This document shows positions 45,356-53,353 of a DNA stretch of 64,000 nt, in pieces; the first letter of the stretch is position 1, and the number at the start of each line of letters is the position of its first letter. The stretch is taken from positions 86,612 through 150,611 of the forward strand of contig DBKT01000002.1 of the NCBI GenBank assembly GCA_002297365.1. Reading direction: 5' to 3'. The notes beneath the pieces are model-generated. The model did not search any database. It saw nothing but the letters and a program-made list of their open reading frames with translations, and had not been told where the DNA came from. Position numbers and translations under genes: made by a program. The DNA comes from Caryophanales bacterium UBA743 (GTDB lineage: Bacteria; Bacillota_I; Bacilli_A; RFN20; CAG-826).

Positions 45356-45655
45356 CTAAAAGGTCAACAGCTGGAAATAGCAAAGAAGAACGACAAGAAG
45401 TATTTGCAAAACGCTCAAAACGATTCCGGAAATCAAATAGAGATAATGGTGAAGGGCGTCTTCCTCTCTTATTTCTCGGAACATATAAGTAATAAGCAAC
45501 GCCGGTCCTCCGAATAAAACGCAAAGAAGGATAACTTGATAATGCTTAAGCCCTTTTTCATCTCCGTTACGGAGCTTTTTCACATAAGAAATGCAAGATC
45601 CGTAGCAAATAATGAAGAGAACGATGGCAATCGGAAAAAATACGATGAATCTCAT
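45356..45655 (-). CDS. small membrane protein
   Basis: The protein has 99 aa from ATG 45655; the longer in-frame start at 45694 lies inside the terminator of the sugar transporter operon and is rejected. It has three hydrophobic helices (about 3-22, 42-60, 72-95) with short charged loops. No family is recognised and no clear ribosome-binding site is present. It converges with the plus-strand hypothetical gene. Confidence 0.5.
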   Translation of the reverse strand: MRFIVFFPIAIVLFIICYGSCISYVKKLRNGDEKGLKHYQVILLCVLFGGPALLITYMFREIREEDALHHYLYLISGIVLSVLQILLVVLLCYFQLLTF

Positions 45656-45664
45656 AATGGAATT

Positions 45665-45699
45665 ATAAACAAAATAAAGTGGCCCGAAAGCCACTTTAT
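45665..45699 (-). terminator. terminator of the mglBAC-type operon
   Basis: ATAAAGTGGC and GCCACTTTAT pair on the minus strand, followed by TTTTGTTTATAATT. It lies 16 bp after the permease stop. Confidence 0.75.
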
Positions 45700-45714
45700 G
45701 ATAGGACTCATAGC

Positions 45715-47649
45715 TTATTTCTTCTTGAGATATTTCATGCTGTCTAAGCAGACGGCAGCCATGATGATGATACCTTTGAAGAGATATTGGATATTCACAT
45801 CAAAGCCAAGGAAGGTTAAGCAATAAGTCATGCCTTGGAAGATGATTGTTCCCAATACAACGCCAGAAATCTTACCAATACCGCCAGAGAAGGAAACTCC
45901 GCCGATAACGCAAGCGGCAATGGCGTCTAGTTCGGTTCCATAACCTGTATTAGGGTTGGCACCTGCTCCTTGAAGAGCGGTTGCCGCACCACCCAAGCCA
46001 TATAAAACACCGGCCATAGCGAAGACGATAAGAGTTGTCCAGAAAACCGAAACGCCACTGACGGAAGCTGCTTCTGAGTTGCCTCCGACAGCATACATGT
46101 TTTTGCCGAATTTCGTCTTGTTCCAGATAAACCATACAATCGCGATTACGATAACGGCGGCAATAATGATATTTAAATAGTTGTTGCCTTTTAGCTTTTT
46201 CGCAATGGATAGATCGGCATTGAAAGCCGGGTAAGAACCGTATCCAATCATGAATAAACCGTAAATCAGCAATTGGGTCGACAAGGTAGTGATGAATGGA
46301 TGCATCTTAAATTTAGCGGTAAAGAAGCCTGCGATTGAAGAGAAGATGGTACAAAGAATGATCGGGACTAAGAAAGCCAAGATGACTTTAGGCACGATTG
46401 GCCAAGAAACGACATCAATGGTGAAACCAAAAGCGGATTTATATACCTCTCGGGCAAGAATCATATTGAAGAATCCTGCGCCTAATCCCGTCATACGGCC
46501 TACAGAAAGATCTGTGCCGCCTAGCAAGATAAGGCCCGCAACCCCTAACGAATAGAAAATCTTAACCGAGCTTTGTCCGAGAATGGACATGATGTTTTTG
46601 CTAGTGAAGAGATTTTTGCCAATTCCTAAACCATAGAAAACAGAGAAAAGGAAGAAGGCTACGACAATGAGGTTCAAAGCGTTTCTTAATAACCATGTCG
46701 ATAGTTTGAATTCATAGGCATAACTACGAAGTTTATTTTCGAGAGTGCCCACAATGCTACGATGGCCATTTCTCGCCTTGAGCAGGAATCCGTCTTTTTC
46801 AAGATAAGCATCGTATTGGCGATTCTTGATTTCTTGAATCTTGCCCTCATATTCGTTTTTCGCTTCCTCTAAAGCGGAATGATAGGAGACGCGGTTGGCC
46901 TTCGTGGCGATGGCGTTTTCCTTTTTCGCTTTTTCGAAATTCTTTTTCCCAATAGAAGCATTGGCGATTCTTTCCCCGTTTTCCTCTTTGAGTTTCTCTA
47001 AGGCAATCGCTTGTTTTTCCTTGATTTGAGAAAGGGTATCTAGATACACCTCTTTTTCTTTGGTTTTTTCTTCCTTTGAGTTTAAAGAGCCGATTTTTCT
47101 TTCGTATTCGTTTTTCGCTTCCTCTAAAGCGGAATGATAGGAGACGCGGTTGGTTTTCGTGGCGATGGCGTTTTCCTTTTTCGCTTCATTTATAGCGTTT
47201 TTATCGTAAGCCGTATTCCGAATTCTTTGAGCGTTTTCCGCCTTCAGCTTTTCTAGGACAAGAGCTTGTTTTTCCTTGATTTCGGCTATTTTTTTCTGAT
47301 ACGCCTCTTTTTCTTTGGCTCTATCCACTTTCGCTAAAGCGCTCTCTTTAAGATAATAGGCTTTTCCTTCTTCATTGGCCGCTTTCGAAGCCTCTTTGAC
47401 AATGGATTTTACTTGTTCTCTGTTGGCTTCTTTGACTTTTTTCGCCTCTTTGATCAGTTTCTTATCTTTGGCGATGATTTTATCCTTCACGTCTTTTTCA
47501 AGAGTTTTGTTGGCTTTCACATCGCGAATTTCCTCTTTTAAAGCGATGATTTTGTCTTCCCCTTCTTTTCTTAAGGAAGAGAGCTCATCTAAGTATTTTT
47601 GATACTTATCATCGTTTTCAAAAGGATTGATGATTGTTTCGCTTTCCAT
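45715..47649 (-). CDS. sugar ABC transporter permease (MglC-like) with coiled-coil N-terminal extension
   Basis: The protein has 644 aa; MglC/RbsC permeases are usually 310-350 aa. Residues ~315-644 are a normal BPD_transp_2 permease (8-10 helices; GVAGLILLGGTDLSVGRM, GGVSFSGGIGKISGVVLG). Residues 1-310 are an added Glu/Lys/Ala-rich coiled coil predicted to lie in the cytoplasm. This extension contains two ~85-residue copies sharing NAIATKTNRVSYHSALEEAK, encoded by 82-nt blocks identical at 80 positions. The extension would reach to or beyond the ATPase subunits; its role is unknown. The gene follows the ATPase gene by 12 bp and ends at a terminator. Galactose-type specificity is inferred from the neighbours. 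Confidence 0.88.
   Translation of the reverse strand: MESETIINPFENDDKYQKYLDELSSLRKEGEDKIIALKEEIRDVKANKTLEKDVKDKIIAKDKKLIKEAKKVKEANREQVKSIVKEASKAANEEGKAYYLKESALAKVDRAKEKEAYQKKIAEIKEKQALVLEKLKAENAQRIRNTAYDKNAINEAKKENAIATKTNRVSYHSALEEAKNEYERKIGSLNSKEEKTKEKEVYLDTLSQIKEKQAIALEKLKEENGERIANASIGKKNFEKAKKENAIATKANRVSYHSALEEAKNEYEGKIQEIKNRQYDAYLEKDGFLLKARNGHRSIVGTLENKLRSYAYEFKLSTWLLRNALNLIVVAFFLFSVFYGLGIGKNLFTSKNIMSILGQSSVKIFYSLGVAGLILLGGTDLSVGRMTGLGAGFFNMILAREVYKSAFGFTIDVVSWPIVPKVILAFLVPIILCTIFSSIAGFFTAKFKMHPFITTLSTQLLIYGLFMIGYGSYPAFNADLSIAKKLKGNNYLNIIIAAVIVIAIVWFIWNKTKFGKNMYAVGGNSEAASVSGVSVFWTTLIVFAMAGVLYGLGGAATALQGAGANPNTGYGTELDAIAACVIGGVSFSGGIGKISGVVLGTIIFQGMTYCLTFLGFDVNIQYLFKGIIIMAAVCLDSMKYLKKK
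46850..46931. repeat. intragenic 82-bp repeat in the permease extension, copy 1
   Basis: Identical at 80 of 82 positions to 47105-47186, 255 bp (85 codons) away and in the same frame. This indicates a recent in-frame duplication of a coiled-coil segment. Confidence 0.85.
47105..47186. repeat. intragenic 82-bp repeat in the permease extension, copy 2
   Basis: Partner of 46850-46931. The differences are two adjacent bases (TT versus CC), within the codon for T or A in the ATKTN/ATKAN motif. Confidence 0.85.
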
Positions 47650-47661
47650 TTCTATTCTCCT

Positions 47662-49161
47662 TTATAAGTATTTGGCACATAGTTTGAGCAGTTCTTCTTG
47701 GTTGGTGTCTTTGGTAATGACTTCTCCAGCAAGACGGTAATTGCTCATGACAAGGATTCTATTTGTAACGCCTAATATTTCAGGCATTTCCGAAGAAACC
47801 ATAATGATGGATTTTCCTTCATTGGCAAGTTTGATCATAAGTTCGTAGATCTGATATTTTGCCATGATATCGATGCCTCTTGTCGGTTCATCCATCAAGA
47901 AGACATCTGGATTTCTTTCGAGCCATTTTCCAATGATGACTTTCTGCTGGTTGCCTCCTGAAAGGGAGGAAATCTTATCTTTGCTCGAATTGCATTTGAC
48001 GTTCATTGCGGAGATTTCCCTAGAAGCCGCATTTCTCATTTTTGCATTGTCGATAATCCCAAATGTTTTGTATTTGTCGACATTTGCAATGCAAGTGTTG
48101 TAAACGAGGTCTTCCTTTCCGAACATGCCGTTGACCTTTCTTTCTTCTGTCACGAAGGCGAAGTTTTCTTTCATGGCATCTTTCGATGAATTAAAGAAGA
48201 TACGTTTTCCTTTGTAATAAATCTCTCCGTCGGAAATCGTTCTAACGCCGAATAAGGCCTCTAAGAGTTCGCTTCTTCCTGAGCCAACAAGCCCATAGAT
48301 TCCTAATATTTCGCCTTTACGGACCTCAAAGGAGATATTTTTCAAAAAAGGCGCGTATTTCGTGCAAAGATTTTTGACAATCAGAACTGGTTCCCCCGGT
48401 TTGTTTGTAAGGGGTGGAAAACGGGAATCCAAGCTTCTCCCGACCATCGCTTTGACAAGTTCGTCAAGATTCGTGTCTTTGACCGGCTTATCCAAGGTAA
48501 CCATGCCATCACGAAGAATGAGGACATCATCGCAAAGCTCAAAGATCTCATCCATTTTATGGGAGATGAAAACAAAGCTAACGCCTTTTGCTTTCAGCTT
48601 GCGAATGATCGCGAATAATTTTTTGACTTCTCTTTCCGATAGGGAGGAAGTGGGTTCATCTAAAATAATGACTTTGGCATCGTAAGAAACGGCTTTGGCG
48701 ATTTCAACCATCTGACGTTGAGAAACGGACATTTTTCTCATAACCGTCTTTGGGGATATGTTCATTCCCAAGCTAGCGAAGAGCCTTGTGCATTTTTGAT
48801 TCATTAGGTTCTCATTGACAAGGACGTTCCCATAGGTTGGATATCTCCCTAAGAACATGTTGTCCAAGACGGTGCGATCAAGGCATTGGTTCAATTCTTG
48901 ATGAACCATCGCAACCCCTTTTTCAAGGGCTTCCTTTGGCCCTGAAAAAGAAATGGCGTTTCCATCGAGTTTGATCGTTCCTGAATCGCGAGAATAAATG
49001 CCAAACAGGCATTTCATCATGGTTGACTTACCTGCGCCATTCTCGCCCATCAAACCAAGTATTTCGCCTTCCTTTAAGCGAAGGCTGATGTTCTTCAATA
49101 CTTTGTTCTTGCCAAAGGATTTCGATAAACCATCTATTTCTAATACATATTTATCAGCCAT
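47662..49161 (-). CDS. mglA: sugar ABC transporter ATP-binding protein (MglA-like)
   Basis: The protein has 499 aa from the ATG at 49161 (GAGAG upstream); an in-frame ATG at 49194 lies inside an intercistronic hairpin and is rejected. Two fused ABC modules are present. The first has Walker A GENGAGKST, Q loop VHQELNQ, signature MSVSQRQM and VIILDEPTSSL. The second has a degenerate Walker A GLVGSGRSE, signature LSGGNQQK and VFLMDEPTRGID. This is the standard architecture of galactose/ribose/xylose import ATPases, with only one fully active site expected. It lies between the binding protein and the permease genes. Confidence 0.93.
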   Translation of the reverse strand: MADKYVLEIDGLSKSFGKNKVLKNISLRLKEGEILGLMGENGAGKSTMMKCLFGIYSRDSGTIKLDGNAISFSGPKEALEKGVAMVHQELNQCLDRTVLDNMFLGRYPTYGNVLVNENLMNQKCTRLFASLGMNISPKTVMRKMSVSQRQMVEIAKAVSYDAKVIILDEPTSSLSEREVKKLFAIIRKLKAKGVSFVFISHKMDEIFELCDDVLILRDGMVTLDKPVKDTNLDELVKAMVGRSLDSRFPPLTNKPGEPVLIVKNLCTKYAPFLKNISFEVRKGEILGIYGLVGSGRSELLEALFGVRTISDGEIYYKGKRIFFNSSKDAMKENFAFVTEERKVNGMFGKEDLVYNTCIANVDKYKTFGIIDNAKMRNAASREISAMNVKCNSSKDKISSLSGGNQQKVIIGKWLERNPDVFLMDEPTRGIDIMAKYQIYELMIKLANEGKSIIMVSSEMPEILGVTNRILVMSNYRLAGEVITKDTNQEELLKLCAKYL

Positions 49162-49184
49162 AATCTCTCTTTTTCTTATAAGTA

Positions 49185-49216
49185 ATGAGTCCACAGAACT
49201 GCTTCCGTGGACTCAT
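49185..49216 (-). other. intercistronic hairpin between mglB-like and mglA
   Basis: ATGAGTCCAC and GTGGACTCAT pair perfectly over 10 bp around a 12-base loop. There is no T run after it, so it is probably a stabiliser of the abundant binding-protein mRNA or a partial terminator that lowers downstream expression. Confidence 0.7.
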
Positions 49217-49234
49217 TTTTAACGAATTGTTGTT

Positions 49235-50482
49235 TTATTTCGCAAGGTCTTTGAAATAATCGACAATCATTTCTCCTTGCAATTTTCCACCTTGAATAGC
49301 ATCGAATCCAACATAGTAGATGGATTTGAAGCGGCTATCCTTCATGACTTCCGTATCGGTTGTTCCATCCGATTTGGTTCCTTGTCTATTCCAGAAGATG
49401 ACTGGTTTGGAGGTTGGGGCTTCAGCGGTTGCTCCCGTTAAGCTAGCAATCTTATTAAGATAGGCTTCCGTTCCGGTTGTCTTAACCATGTTGATGATAT
49501 AAGCATCATATCCGGTAGCTGAATCTAAATAGCCCATCGTCTTCGTATCATCACTGCCATCCCCTTTAGCTACGGTTACATCAAAGTTAAATAAATCCTT
49601 ATAGTGGTTGAATAAAGGCTGCATCGAAGAATTCAAGAAGTTATCGCTCTCACTGTAGTAAGATTGCCAAACTTTTGCTCTCTTTGTCGTGCCTTTCTTA
49701 ACGCCTTTTTCAGCCAAGTTTGTGATATCGTCTGTCATGAAACTTTCGACATTGTCCTTGGTGACGGCAACGTTATCGACTAATAAGCTATGTGCAGCGT
49801 CGCTATAAGTGACCTTCGAAGCAATCTTTCCGTATCCGCTTGTCGATTCTTCAGTAAAGCCCTTTGTATAAATATCTGCGCCAGCTAATCCATCAATGGC
49901 GTTTCTAGCGGTCATATAGATGGCTGCGGCTTGAGCTGGGGCGTTTTGGTTAACGGTTCCCATGATCTTGCCTTCTTTGATATAGGATAGAGTGGATTGG
50001 TTCGAATCATAGCCGAAAATAGGCATGCCCTCAACCCAGTTTGTGGCGCCGATTGCACCTTCTGCCATGCCATCGTTATTAGAAACGAAGAAATCGATGT
50101 CGTCATGGCCATTAAGCCAAGCTTCGGTGGTTGTCGTTGCCGTTTGTTGATCCCATGTGGCGCCAGCTGTGGATTTTTGCTCGCCGCTTTCGACTTCATT
50201 CACTTCGAATGTTGTTTCGCCTAATTTAAGGGAGCCTTTGACGGCTTTCTCATTATTGGCATTGGTATCGTGCGTTGTAGGGCGAGTACCTAACGCTTCG
50301 CGAATGCCGGCTGTACGAGCAGCCGAGTCGTTATGGTCGATTTGGCCGATTAATAAGGCGTAATTCAAAACCTTATCTTCGCTGGCCTTTTCCCAAGACC
50401 AGGTTCCTGCGCTTTCGCCGCACGAAGCGAGAATTGTGCCCAGAGCGGATAATGCGAGTAATGGAATTAAACGTTTTTTCAT
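49235..50482 (-). CDS. galactose/sugar ABC transporter substrate-binding lipoprotein (MglB-like)
   Basis: The protein has 415 aa with lipobox LASC (Cys at 21). The mature part is a family 2 periplasmic-binding fold: YALLIGQIDHNDSAARTAGIREAL, DIDFFVSNNDGMAEGAIGA, GMPIFGYDSN, MGTVNQNAPAQAAAIYMTARNAIDGL. The N-D-G-M-A motif is that of the galactose-binding group. It is about 90 residues longer than E. coli MglB because of extra loops, and I do not see the Ca-binding DxNxDG loop that the sensor lipoprotein upstream retains. It is the first gene of the importer operon, with cre sites in its promoter region and AAGGAG before the ATG. Confidence 0.88.
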   Translation of the reverse strand: MKKRLIPLLALSALGTILASCGESAGTWSWEKASEDKVLNYALLIGQIDHNDSAARTAGIREALGTRPTTHDTNANNEKAVKGSLKLGETTFEVNEVESGEQKSTAGATWDQQTATTTTEAWLNGHDDIDFFVSNNDGMAEGAIGATNWVEGMPIFGYDSNQSTLSYIKEGKIMGTVNQNAPAQAAAIYMTARNAIDGLAGADIYTKGFTEESTSGYGKIASKVTYSDAAHSLLVDNVAVTKDNVESFMTDDITNLAEKGVKKGTTKRAKVWQSYYSESDNFLNSSMQPLFNHYKDLFNFDVTVAKGDGSDDTKTMGYLDSATGYDAYIINMVKTTGTEAYLNKIASLTGATAEAPTSKPVIFWNRQGTKSDGTTDTEVMKDSRFKSIYYVGFDAIQGGKLQGEMIVDYFKDLAK

Positions 50483-50553
50483 GTTTTCTCCTTTTATAAT
50501 TCCTTAGCGCCACTTCTTACGAATATGAGCGCCATTTGCATTATGATTTTCCC

Positions 50554-50569
50554 TAGAAAGCGCTTTCAT
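50554..50569. promoter_or_regulatory. cre site upstream of the mglB-like gene, proximal
   Basis: TAGAAAGCGCTTTCAT fits the cre consensus at 15 of 16 positions and contains the perfect palindrome GAAAGCGCTTTC. It lies 72 bp before the ATG at 50482. Confidence 0.7.
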
Positions 50570-50611
50570 AAGAATGGAAAAAACTCTAAAGAATTTGTAA
50601 TAAACTCTACA

Positions 50612-50627
50612 ATGTAAGCGCTTAGAT
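50612..50627. promoter_or_regulatory. cre-like site upstream of the mglB-like gene, distal
   Basis: ATGTAAGCGCTTAGAT fits the cre consensus at 15 of 16 positions (G for C near the end). It is 58 bp from the proximal site, close to a whole number of helical turns, and just after the end of the sensor lipoprotein gene. Confidence 0.6.
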
Positions 50628-50633
50628 TTCGTT

Positions 50634-51641
50634 TTATCGGGTAATTTTTGCGCCTTTTACTTTGTAAAAATTGCCATGGACGATGACTTCATCGCTAAAA
50701 GAGGGCATCTTTAGGCCTTCCACAAGATTCGTATACAAAGAAGAGAGAATCTGCGCTTGCAAAGAAGCATCGTTTAAAACGGTTCCCAACATATAGCTTT
50801 CTTCCACCGCTTTTCTTCCTTCTTCCGTCCCATCTACTCCGACGATAGGAAAAAACTGCTCTATGAAAGGGGCATTTGGATTCATGATGCTTTTAAGATA
50901 ACGTATCGCCCCTATTGCCATCGCGTCATTATTGGACAATAAGAGTTCGATGTTATCTCCATTTAGAATCATTTTGCCCATTTCTTCGTAGCCTTTCTCT
51001 TCTTCCCAATCGCAGTAGGCGACTTTGATTAAATCCACGTCAAAACCCAGCTGGCGCAATTTATCAATCGAATATTTGCTTCTATTTAAGGCATCTTGGT
51101 GAGAGAGTTCTCCACGGAGAATGGCCACTTGAAGTTTCCCATCGTTGTTTTTATCGAACTTTGAGCCTTTAAAAGAAGAGGCGTCTTGAAAATAATCCGC
51201 CACGATTTCCGCTTGAGCCTCCCCTTGATATTCCGCATAAGCGCCTACGTAATAGACATTCTCTTTAGCCCAGGCGTTGCTTTCCATATCCTGAAGAAGG
51301 GGCTCGCGGTTAAAGAAAAGAAGAGGGGTGTCTTCTTTTTGGGCCTTTTCGATTAAGACGCTTGCCGAAAGCCTATCGTATATGTTTAAAAGAATCGGTT
51401 TGTGGCCGTTCTCTTCCAAAAGGCTTACGAATTGGCTGTTTTGAAGGCTTTGTTTCCTAGAGGCTACGTATTTTCTTAAGGAAATGTCTTTTTCATGAAA
51501 AGATTCGCTGATTAAAGAAACCAATGAATTGATGAAGGGATCGTTGTCGGTGTAAAGAAATACGTTCGCGTCTTTCTCTTCTTTTTTGCAAGAAGAGAGG
51601 AGAAGCAAAGGCAAGAGAGCGAAGACCTGATGTTTTTTCAT
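50634..51641 (-). CDS. galactose-binding-protein-like sensor lipoprotein
   Basis: The protein has 335 aa with lipobox LSSC (Cys at 18). It resembles E. coli MglB throughout: FLYTDNDPFINSLVSLI, LLLSNNDAMAIGAIRYL, VGVDGTEEGRKAV. It retains the Ca-binding loop DKNNDGKLQ followed by VAILRGE, as in galactose/glucose-binding protein. The gene overlaps the sensor kinase gene by 4 bp and follows it in one operon with the response regulator, while the importer has its own binding protein. A role as ligand-presenting partner of the kinase, sensing galactose or glucose, is therefore likely (inference). Confidence 0.85.
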   Translation of the reverse strand: MKKHQVFALLPLLLLSSCKKEEKDANVFLYTDNDPFINSLVSLISESFHEKDISLRKYVASRKQSLQNSQFVSLLEENGHKPILLNIYDRLSASVLIEKAQKEDTPLLFFNREPLLQDMESNAWAKENVYYVGAYAEYQGEAQAEIVADYFQDASSFKGSKFDKNNDGKLQVAILRGELSHQDALNRSKYSIDKLRQLGFDVDLIKVAYCDWEEEKGYEEMGKMILNGDNIELLLSNNDAMAIGAIRYLKSIMNPNAPFIEQFFPIVGVDGTEEGRKAVEESYMLGTVLNDASLQAQILSSLYTNLVEGLKMPSFSDEVIVHGNFYKVKGAKITR

Positions 51642-53353
51642 TTTTCTTCTCCTTTCAAAGGAATCATGATGTGAACCGTCGTCCCTTCATCGAGCTTGCT
51701 TTCAATGTGGATGTCGGCTTTTGGCCCATAATAAACGCGAAGACGCAGATAGACGTTATGCAAACCGACCCCTTTGGCTTCGTTTTCGCTTTTCATTGAA
51801 TTTTCAAGCTCTTTTCTCGTCTCTTCTAGCATCCCATAGCCATTATCGGAGACATCTAGATAAATAAAGCCGTCTTTTTTGTAGCCTTTTACGAGAAGGG
51901 TCCCCTTCACTCCTTCTTTTAGGCCATGATAAATGGCGTTTTCGATGATTGGCTGAAGGATCAATTTAACGACTTTTGTCTGAAGGATGGTCGGATCGAT
52001 GTCAAAAGAATAGTCAAAAGCGTCACCAAAACGAAGTTTTTGGATTAAGAGATAATTCGTCGCATGTTCAATCTCTCTTTGAAGGGTGATGATGTTTTGC
52101 CCTTTGGAAATGGAGATGCGGAAGAAACGCGAAAGGGCAACGATCATTTTTTCCGCTTCGGCGTTTTGGTTTTTGTCAATCAAAGCAATAATGCTATCAA
52201 GCGTGTTGTACAGGAAATGGGGGTTTATCTGATTTTGAAGGGCTTGCAATTCGCTTTTTCTTTGCTCTTCTTGCTCATGGATGAGTTTTTTGGTCAAATC
52301 GTTTATGCGCTCAATAAAAGCTTTAAAAGAATCGTCCAATTCCACCACTTCTTTCGATCCTTGGATGTTTAGCCGTTTCGAAGGCATGTCTTCCAAAGTG
52401 ACGATTTCGCTCATTTCTTTGCTCAACAAGCGAATCGGCTGAACGGAATGCTGGATGACACAGAAGAAAATAAGCGAGCCAAGCACCAGCAACGTTCCTC
52501 CAATTAAAAGAATGGTGATGCTAAAAGAAACGATCGCCTCTTTGATTCCATCGCGGTTTAAGAAAACGCCTAGACGCCAGGAAGTGTTCGAAATGGAGGA
52601 AGCGAACACGAAGAAGGAATGCCCCCCTATTTCATATAGGCCATTCCCTACGACGAATTCCTTTAAAATGGCTCTTTTTTTAGCTAAATCATTTGACAAA
52701 GAGGAGTAAACGATCTGGTAATCCTTGTCATAAATAAGGAAGCTGCCTCCTTCTCCTAAGGCTGTTTCGCTTAATGAATCAACGATGGAATCAAAAGAAA
52801 AATCGATATGAAGCACGGCATCCCAATTTTCATTTCTATCATAGGAGGCATAACGGGAAAGGGAGAAAGAATAAGGATATAGAGGATTTTGTTTTTCCGG
52901 AAGGGTAAGAATCGGAATCAAACGATTCTCCTCTGTTTGGTAGGTCTGTCGAAACCACTTCTCCTCTTTGACGTTCTGATATTCTTTGACATTGCCAGCA
53001 TAGGCGAGCAATTCACCGTTTGATGCCTTATAGAGGGAGAGGGAGATGACCTCCTCCCGAAGAGCGATGACATTGCTAAAATAGTCATTCATTTTCGCCG
53101 TGAATTTATCTTCATCGTCAATGGCGTTATAGGAATAGATAATCGCGTCTGAGTTTCTTAGGATTTGCGAGAAATAGGAATCGTAGGTGCCTAGCAATTG
53201 CTCCCCGGTCGTCTGAAGGTTCTGATTGGAGGTGGATAGGACGTTATTGCGGTAAAGAAGAATGGCGGTTGTTTCCGTAGCCACAAGCAAAAGAAAAAGG
53301 ATACCTCCCAATACGGATAGCAGTGTCGTATAAAGGGAATGCGGTTTCCTCAT
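51638..53353 (-). CDS. YesM-type sensor histidine kinase
   Basis: The protein has 571 aa. Transmembrane helices lie at ~10-34 and ~275-305, with an extracellular Cache-like domain between them (LAYAGNVKEYQNVKEEKWFRQTY). A HAMP domain follows. The kinase core has QINPHFLYNTLDSI with phosphoacceptor H379, the N box ENAIYHGL, and a GYGML/GVGLHNVYLRL ATP-binding region. YesM kinases pair with YesN-type AraC regulators and control polysaccharide or sugar use genes. Overlaps of 4 bp link it to the regulator before it and the sugar-binding lipoprotein after it. Confidence 0.92.
   Translation of the reverse strand: MRKPHSLYTTLLSVLGGILFLLLVATETTAILLYRNNVLSTSNQNLQTTGEQLLGTYDSYFSQILRNSDAIIYSYNAIDDEDKFTAKMNDYFSNVIALREEVISLSLYKASNGELLAYAGNVKEYQNVKEEKWFRQTYQTEENRLIPILTLPEKQNPLYPYSFSLSRYASYDRNENWDAVLHIDFSFDSIVDSLSETALGEGGSFLIYDKDYQIVYSSLSNDLAKKRAILKEFVVGNGLYEIGGHSFFVFASSISNTSWRLGVFLNRDGIKEAIVSFSITILLIGGTLLVLGSLIFFCVIQHSVQPIRLLSKEMSEIVTLEDMPSKRLNIQGSKEVVELDDSFKAFIERINDLTKKLIHEQEEQRKSELQALQNQINPHFLYNTLDSIIALIDKNQNAEAEKMIVALSRFFRISISKGQNIITLQREIEHATNYLLIQKLRFGDAFDYSFDIDPTILQTKVVKLILQPIIENAIYHGLKEGVKGTLLVKGYKKDGFIYLDVSDNGYGMLEETRKELENSMKSENEAKGVGLHNVYLRLRVYYGPKADIHIESKLDEGTTVHIMIPLKGEEK

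Noticed and set aside
45656..45694. Upstream start at 45694 for the 99-aa membrane protein
   Set aside because: It falls inside the terminator of the preceding operon.
50506..50534. Direct repeat AGCGCCA at 22-bp spacing before the mglB-like gene as a YesN/AraC site
   Set aside because: It lies between the likely promoter and the ribosome-binding site, where an activator of this type would not work, so I do not claim it.
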